Source of the DNA: Candidatus Lindowiibacteriota bacterium | GTDB lineage: Bacteria > Lindowbacteria > 2-12-FULL-62-27 | Assembly: GCA_023249255.1 (NCBI GenBank) | Contig: JAHFCY010000101.1 | Location: 1-10,984 of the forward strand | Direction of reading: 5' to 3' | DNA length: 10,984 nucleotides | Part shown: positions 7,264 to 10,984 of the stretch, piece by piece | Numbering within the stretch: position 1 is the first letter of the stretch | Layout: each line of letters begins with the position of its first letter | The notes under the pieces: model-generated | What the model saw: the letters and a program-made list of their open reading frames with translations, nothing else | The model's database searches: none | Told to the model about the DNA's origin: nothing | Program-made: the position numbers and the translations under genes

Positions 7264-8073
7264 TCAACCGAAAACCGGAAAACGCAGGACCGCCGCGGCC
7301 AGCGCGAGACGGTAGACGGCAAACGGCCTCAATGTCCGGCCGCTCACGTAATTCAGAAACACCCGGATGGTCATCCACGCGGTGACGAAACTGACCAGAA
7401 GACCCACGGCGAACATCGGGGCGTCCGACACGCGCAGAAGATGCCCGTGAATGCCCTTGTAAAGATCATAGGCCGTCGCCGCGCCAATGACGGGAATGGC
7501 GGCGAGAAAAGAATATTCCGCGGCGGTTTTTCTGGTCAGGCCGAGGATCATTCCTCCGACGATCGTCGCCGCCGACCGGGACATGCCCGGCCATAGCGCG
7601 AGGCACTGAAACAGGCCGATCCCGAGCGCCTGCCTCCACGTCAGGCCGTCCACACTGTCCGTGTCCGTCTTTAACATCACCGATTCGACGATCAGCATCC
7701 CGACGCCGCCAACCACCAGCGCCATCGCCACCGGCGCCGGCTTGAACAACTGTTCCTTGATGACATGACGGAAAACAAATCCCAGCATCAACGCGGGCGC
7801 CGTCGTGAACCCGATACAGATCCAGCCGTTGCGGCCGGAGAGTCCGCCGGTCTGCTTGGAAGTCAGAAATCCGGCCAATCGGCCGCGGTAGGCGCCGATC
7901 ACGGCCATCATCGCGCCGGCCTGAATGACCACTTCGAAAATATCCGACTGCGCGCCGGTGAAATGCAGGGCATGCCCGGCCAGAATCAAATGCCCCGTGG
8001 AGGAAACCGGAAGGAATTCCGTCAGCCCTTCCACCACGCCCAGAACGACGGCGATCCAGATCAACGAGTCCAT
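7264..8073 (-). CDS. uppP: Undecaprenyl-diphosphatase (UppP/BacA)
   Basis: This inner-membrane enzyme removes one phosphate from undecaprenyl pyrophosphate, recycling the lipid carrier used for peptidoglycan and other wall polymers; extra copies give bacitracin tolerance. The 269 residues match the usual length (E. coli 273). The active-site motifs are complete: EGLTE (Glu15, Glu19) followed by FLPVSSTGH (20-28, His28), and PGMSRSAAT at 162-170 with Arg166. The rest is hydrophobic with multiple predicted membrane helices. It starts with ATG at 8073, with no strong Shine-Dalgarno sequence, and is divergent from cbiM (132 bp apart). About 195 bp with its own promoter signals separate it from the porin gene, so it is probably transcribed separately. 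Nothing suggests a functional link with the metal genes on either side. Confidence 0.96.
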   Translation of the reverse strand: MDSLIWIAVVLGVVEGLTEFLPVSSTGHLILAGHALHFTGAQSDIFEVVIQAGAMMAVIGAYRGRLAGFLTSKQTGGLSGRNGWICIGFTTAPALMLGFVFRHVIKEQLFKPAPVAMALVVGGVGMLIVESVMLKTDTDSVDGLTWRQALGIGLFQCLALWPGMSRSAATIVGGMILGLTRKTAAEYSFLAAIPVIGAATAYDLYKGIHGHLLRVSDAPMFAVGLLVSFVTAWMTIRVFLNYVSGRTLRPFAVYRLALAAAVLRFPVFG

Positions 8074-8136
8074 AGCGGAACGGATTCAACCAGCGGCGGG
8101 CGGCAAGAGCAAGCCGGCGCGGCCGGCCGCGGGTAT

Positions 8137-8164
8137 TTGACACAGCCTGCAATTGTGTTAAGAT
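8137..8164 (+). promoter_or_regulatory. Promoter of the cbiMQO operon
   Basis: A perfect -35 TTGACA (8137-8142), 16 bp spacing, and -10 TAAGAT (8159-8164) preceded by TGT, which gives an extended -10 (TGn). The predicted start is near 8171, so the leader is only about 35 nt. That is too short for a cobalamin riboswitch. Confidence 0.65.
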
Positions 8165-8184
8165 TGCATCTGATTCGCAATCTT
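8148..8184. promoter_or_regulatory. Operator-like inverted repeats over the cbiM -10 and start site
   Basis: AAGATTGC (8160-8167) and GCAATCTT (8177-8184) form a perfect 8-bp inverted repeat with a 9-bp spacer, centred at 8172. TGCAAT (8148-8153) and ATTGCA (8163-8168) form a second one, also with a 9-bp spacer. Three alternating GCAAT/ATTGC half-sites thus lie 14 bp apart. The main dyad covers the -10 region and the predicted transcription start, where binding would block RNA polymerase. Read on the minus strand, it begins ATTGCGAAT, sharing TGCGAAT with the porin operator. A metal-responsive repressor (Fur family or similar) is inferred. Confidence 0.6.
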
Positions 8185-8190
8185 GAAGTC

Positions 8191-8198
8191 GGAAGGGG
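8191..8198 (+). promoter_or_regulatory. Ribosome binding site that fixes the cbiM start
   Basis: GGAAGGGG lies 7 nt before ATG at 8206. It supports this start over in-frame upstream codons, which would run back through the promoter and antisense to uppP. The start also gives the family N-terminus MHIAEG. Confidence 0.75.
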
Positions 8199-8205
8199 TT
8201 CTGGC

Positions 8206-9201
8206 ATGCACATCGCCGAAGGCGTGATTACCGGAAAAGCCGCGGTCGCGTACACCGCGGCAGGCGTGGCGCTCATGGCGGCCGGCGCAAAACGGATGAA
8301 CGATTTTGTGCGCGACCATCCGGCGCGAAAACCCCTGCTCGGCATGGGTGGGGCGTTTATTTTTTTCGTGTCGTTGATTCCCATCCCAGCCTTCACGGGC
8401 ACATGTTCCCATCCGTGCGGTTCGCCCCTTGCCGGCATTCTGATGGGACCGTGGGTCGGCATCGCCCTCACGGGCCTGTCGCTTCTTCTTCAGGCGGCCT
8501 TTTTCGCCCATGGCGGATTTTCGACCTGGGGCGCAAATCTCATCACCCTCGGCGTCGGCGGCGCATTTTTCGGATGGCTGACTTATCACGCGGCCCGGGC
8601 CCTCGGGTTGTCCATCCGCGCATCCGCAGCGGCAGGCGGCCTTCTCGGAGATGTCATCACCTACGTCTTCTCCGGACTAAGTCTTGCCGCCGTCCTCTCC
8701 CATTCGCCCAATCCCCAGTATTCCTTCACCGGCTATCTCGCCGCCATCTACGGCGCGTATTTGCCGACCCAGGGACCGATCGCGATCGGAGAAATGTTCG
8801 TGACCGGTCTCGCCATTCATTATATTTATAAACAGCGGCCGGAAGTTCTCGAGGAACTTGCCGTGATTCCCCGAAACGCCGCTCTGAAAACGGCGACGGC
8901 GCTCTTGGTCGTCTGCTCGTCTCTATTTTTTCTTTCTGATCCCGCGCGCGCGGAAACTCCATCCCCAGCGACGTCCCAACCCACCGCAAATCAGAATCCG
9001 TCTTCCGGATTTTTGGGCATGGACGATGCCGTGAACAGCAAGATGGCGGAGAAAGCTGGCGCTCCGGCCCGGACGCCGTATCTCAACACGGAATCGATGG
9101 GTGATCTGTGGAACACGCTTCTTCTTCTTGCCGGAGGCGTATCCGGATTCGTCATCGGCCGATGGTGGCACACGCTGTTCGGAAAGCGCGAGGCGGCATG
9201 A
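8206..9201 (+). CDS. cbiM: ECF cobalt/nickel transporter substrate-binding membrane subunit CbiM, with CbiN-like C-terminal part
   Basis: This is the substrate-specific membrane component of an energy-coupling-factor importer for Co2+ or Ni2+. The protein has 331 residues. Residues 1-6 (MHIAEG) are the family N-terminus whose first residues and His2 bind metal. GTCSHPCGSP (65-74) contains conserved His69, here flanked by Cys67 and Cys71, and GGFSTWGANLITLGVGG (103-119) is the next conserved block. After the core (to about 220) come a membrane segment (about 228-245), a polar Pro/Thr/Ser-rich linker (247-270), a segment GMDDAVNSKMAEKAG (271-285) and a last membrane helix (about 301-320). The two-helix-plus-loop tail resembles the small CbiN/NikN subunit, which is otherwise missing. 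The stop overlaps the cbiQ start (ATGA). Cobalt versus nickel cannot be decided from sequence; the absence of a cobalamin riboswitch slightly favours nickel or protein-based control. Confidence 0.93.
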   Translation: MHIAEGVITGKAAVAYTAAGVALMAAGAKRMNDFVRDHPARKPLLGMGGAFIFFVSLIPIPAFTGTCSHPCGSPLAGILMGPWVGIALTGLSLLLQAAFFAHGGFSTWGANLITLGVGGAFFGWLTYHAARALGLSIRASAAAGGLLGDVITYVFSGLSLAAVLSHSPNPQYSFTGYLAAIYGAYLPTQGPIAIGEMFVTGLAIHYIYKQRPEVLEELAVIPRNAALKTATALLVVCSSLFFLSDPARAETPSPATSQPTANQNPSSGFLGMDDAVNSKMAEKAGAPARTPYLNTESMGDLWNTLLLLAGGVSGFVIGRWWHTLFGKREAA

Positions 9202-9878
9202 GCGGGAATCTTTCGCTTCGCGACTATCTCGACGTCGAAGAGCGGTTGTTTTCGGAATCGATTCACGGTTGGAGACGGATCCCTGCCGGTTTGAAAATGT
9301 CCGTTGCGGGCGCCGCCATCGCGGCCAACGTCGTCGTAGCCAGGTTCGCGCTGAGCGCGGCGCTCTTCGTCGTCGCGGCGTCCATCCTCGTCTGGTCCCG
9401 CGTTCCCCGGCGGCATCTTTTGCTGTTTCTTCTTGCGCCGGCCTGGGCGACGTTGATTGTCGCGGCCGGATTTTCGGTCGGATTCGGCCAGACCCGCCTC
9501 ATCGTGATCGGTCCGGTCACAATCTACCGCGAGGGCGTTCTTCAGGGCCTGAACGCGGCTGTGCGGGTGGCGGCCGACTGCGGCTGGATGGCCGCGCTTT
9601 TTCTGACGACGCCGTTTACCGAAATGCTGTCGTCCCTGCGCCGTATTCGCGTCCCCGGCATTTTAGTTGACACGCTTTCTTTCATGTACAGATACGTCTT
9701 TCTGCTCTGGGACGAGTTCGAGCGCATGTGGACGGCCGCCCGGGCACGCGGGGGCATGTCAACCCGCGGCCGGAAAATTGACACGGTTTCACGGATGGCC
9801 GCGCAGATTTTTTTACAAGCCTACGATCGCGCCGAACGAATCGACATCAGCATCCGCGCTCGCGGCGGCCAGTCATGA
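9198..9878 (+). CDS. cbiQ: ECF cobalt/nickel transporter transmembrane subunit CbiQ (EcfT)
   Basis: This is the coupling subunit that links the substrate-binding CbiM to the ATPase. The 226-residue protein has several hydrophobic segments (about 33-65, 75-92, 120-138, 155-170) and the two EcfT Ala-Arg-Gly motifs that contact the ATPase: ARARGG at 181-186 and IRARGG at 219-224. I chose ATG at 9198 because it overlaps the cbiM stop as ATGA and has GAGG a few bases upstream. An upstream in-frame ATG at 9108 lies well inside cbiM. The 3' end again overlaps the next gene by ATGA, so the three subunits are probably translated in a coupled way. Confidence 0.94.
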   Translation: MSGNLSLRDYLDVEERLFSESIHGWRRIPAGLKMSVAGAAIAANVVVARFALSAALFVVAASILVWSRVPRRHLLLFLLAPAWATLIVAAGFSVGFGQTRLIVIGPVTIYREGVLQGLNAAVRVAADCGWMAALFLTTPFTEMLSSLRRIRVPGILVDTLSFMYRYVFLLWDEFERMWTAARARGGMSTRGRKIDTVSRMAAQIFLQAYDRAERIDISIRARGGQS

Positions 9879-10780
9879 ACCTCAAAGCGTTCTTTCAATC
9901 TCCGACGCAGGAATCCCTGCAAGCCTGCGACACGTGCGACATCACGCCGGTGCTGCCCGGTAACAGCCATCCGGTTCTCGAATGCCGCAATATTCATTTT
10001 TCGTACCACGACCGGCGGCCTGTCCTCGTCGATGTTTCATTTTCGATTCAGCCGGCCGAAACCCTCGCGCTCTGCGGACCGAACGGTTCCGGCAAAACGA
10101 CGCTCCTCAAAGTCATCTCGGGTCTTCTCAATCCCGACCGCGGCTCCGTCAAGTTGGGCGACGCCGACTTGACGCCTCAGACCGCCGCCGCCGCATTCCG
10201 CCGAATTGGAATTTTGTTTCAGGATCCCAACGACCAGCTCTTCTGCAGTCACGTCGCCGAGGACGTCGCCTTCGGCCTTGAAAGCCTCGGCCTTCCTTCG
10301 GAAGAAATCCGGGCACGCGTCACCCTTGCGCTTCGTCTCACCGAAGCCGAACACCTCATCCATCGTCCCATTCACCATCTGAGCCTCGGCGAAATGAAAC
10401 GCGTCGCGCTCGCGGGCCTCCTCGTCATGCGCGCGCCGCTGCTGGTGCTCGACGAACCCACGTCCGGACTCGATCCGGCCGCAGCCCGGCATCTTGTCGA
10501 TCTGGTGCACCACCTCAACCGGGAACACAAATACGCCTTTCTCATCGTCACGCACGAAATGGACATCGTTCCCCAAGTCGCCCGGCGCGTCCTCGTTCTT
10601 GAAAGCGGCCGGATCCTCGCCGACCGCGACTCCAGAAGCATCCTGACCGACATCCCGCTTCTCGAGAAAGCGCGCCTCGAGCCCCCGGCCATCACCCGGT
10701 ATTTTTTTGAAGTGTCCCGCCGCGAAGGCCGACCGCCCGGGAATCTCCCCTTGAGCGTCGACGAAGCATTGGATGGATAA
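9875..10780 (+). CDS. cbiO: ECF cobalt/nickel transporter ATPase subunit CbiO
   Basis: This is the cytoplasmic ABC ATPase that powers the importer, probably as a homodimer because no second ATPase gene follows. The 301 residues contain every catalytic motif: Walker A GPNGSGKTT (68-76, Lys74), Q-loop FQDPNDQLF (115-123, Gln116), the signature as LSLGEMKRV (169-177, a variant of LSGGQ), Walker B LLVLDEP (189-195, Glu194) and switch His227 in IVTHEM. An N-terminal extension of about 33 residues precedes the usual start of the domain (VLECRNIHFSY) and holds Cys18-x-x-Cys21. Its function is unknown. The start ATG overlaps the cbiQ stop as ATGA. The C-terminal 30 residues are polar and not recognisable. 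Confidence 0.95.
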   Translation: MNLKAFFQSPTQESLQACDTCDITPVLPGNSHPVLECRNIHFSYHDRRPVLVDVSFSIQPAETLALCGPNGSGKTTLLKVISGLLNPDRGSVKLGDADLTPQTAAAAFRRIGILFQDPNDQLFCSHVAEDVAFGLESLGLPSEEIRARVTLALRLTEAEHLIHRPIHHLSLGEMKRVALAGLLVMRAPLLVLDEPTSGLDPAAARHLVDLVHHLNREHKYAFLIVTHEMDIVPQVARRVLVLESGRILADRDSRSILTDIPLLEKARLEPPAITRYFFEVSRREGRPPGNLPLSVDEALDG

Positions 10781-10786
10781 ACCATT

Positions 10787-10908
10787 GCCACAGACAGACA
10801 CTCACCAGCACTCACCGACACAGACAGTTTTTTAAATAGAAACAAAATTTGTCTGTGCAAGTTGGCATCCGTCTGTGTCCCTGCCTGCCGCAGGCAGGTG
10901 TCTGTGGC
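10787..10908. repeat. Nested CACAGACA/TGTCTGTG inverted repeats downstream of cbiO
   Basis: The outer arms GCCACAGACA (10787-10796) and TGTCTGTGGC (10899-10908) are a perfect 10-bp inverted repeat. Further CACAGACA-type units are at 10819-10826, and TGTCTGTG or GTCTGTGTC units are at 10850-10857 and 10871-10879. Two CACTCACC-type units are seen at about 10799-10815. An AT-rich stretch with T6 (10828-10833) lies in the middle. It may act as an end-of-operon structure or be a dispersed genomic repeat. Confidence 0.7.
10880..10898. repeat. Perfect 8-bp hairpin inside the 3' repeat region
   Basis: CCTGCCTG (10880-10887), loop CCG, and CAGGCAGG (10891-10898) form a very stable short hairpin. No T-run follows on the plus strand, so it is not a canonical terminator for cbiO, though it could still stop or stabilise the transcript. 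Confidence 0.7.
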
Positions 10909-10984
10909 TTCTGTTTTCCTTCTTCCGCCTTCTCCCCGCTTCTTCCTTCTTCTTCCGCCATGCTTGCCTTTCAAACGAATCTTT
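10909..10984. other. Pyrimidine-rich tract, no gene seen
   Basis: The plus strand from about 10909 to 10957 is made mostly of CTTC/TTCCGCC units, such as repeated CTTCTTCC. It looks like simple-sequence or polypurine/polypyrimidine DNA. A minus-strand frame runs through it but has low-complexity Arg/Lys/Gly composition and continues antisense to cbiO, so it is not called. Confidence 0.5.

Noticed and set aside
8118-8131. 14-bp palindrome CGCGGCCGGCCGCG in the uppP-cbiM gap
   Set aside because: It is made only of G and C in a GC-rich context and lacks AT-centred operator character; it is probably compositional, though it sits upstream of the cbiM -35.
7765-8205. Upstream extension of the cbiM frame
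   Set aside because: It runs antisense to uppP and through the cbiM promoter; the family N-terminus MHIAEG begins at 8206.
10372-10974. 200-residue open frame on the minus strand at the right end
   Set aside because: It is antisense to cbiO and continues into low-complexity CT-rich DNA; composition is Arg/Ser-rich with no domain.
1-10984. CRISPR array, tRNA or rRNA genes, phage or insertion-sequence genes
   Set aside because: No regularly spaced repeats with unique spacers, no tRNA cloverleaf or rRNA-like stretch, and no transposase or integrase motifs were recognised by eye.

Overview
The window comes from a Gram-negative bacterium with a GC-rich genome. Gram-negative is indicated by an outer-membrane beta-barrel porin that ends in Phe, an RND pump and its periplasmic adaptor. 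No rRNA or marker gene allows a phylum call. The intergenic repeats (CCCTCACC...CTCTCCC hairpins, CACAGACA/TGTCTGTG repeats, CT-rich tracts) are of kinds seen in environmental and metagenomic genomes, but this is only an impression.

Layout. Positions 1-275 hold no gene I can support. From about 7206 down to 276, on the minus strand, lies what looks like one metal-handling operon, in transcription order: an OprB-type porin with an N-terminal coiled coil and a Cys/His metal-binding-like hairpin (7068-5668); a secreted YVTN-type beta-propeller with an MxxMxxMxxM segment (5650-4430); a head-to-head pair of REP-like hairpins (4311-4420); a very short CusB-like adaptor carrying a heavy-metal-binding domain (4282-3392); and a CusA-like RND pump (3395-276) overlapping the adaptor by ATGA. 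Next, also on the minus strand, is uppP/bacA, undecaprenyl-diphosphatase (8073-7264). Divergent from uppP, on the plus strand, is an ECF cobalt/nickel importer, cbiM-cbiQ-cbiO (8206-10780), joined by two ATGA overlaps. The 3' end (10781-10984) holds inverted repeats and a pyrimidine-rich tract, with no gene.

How it may work together. CusA keeps the three periplasmic methionines that bind Cu(I)/Ag(I) in E. coli CusA, so the minus-strand operon probably handles copper or silver in the periplasm. No TolC/CusC-type outer-membrane factor is present. The adaptor appears to lack the lipoyl and alpha-helical hairpin domains that normally dock to TolC, and an OprB-like porin occupies the place where an outer-membrane channel gene would be expected. 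The most interesting hypothesis here is therefore an RND pump working without a continuous TolC conduit, with a propeller and a porin as periplasmic and outer-membrane partners.

A 19-21 bp dyad with a TGCGAAT half-site lies upstream of the porin and another lies over the cbiM promoter. This suggests that one Fur-family metal regulator may control both clusters.
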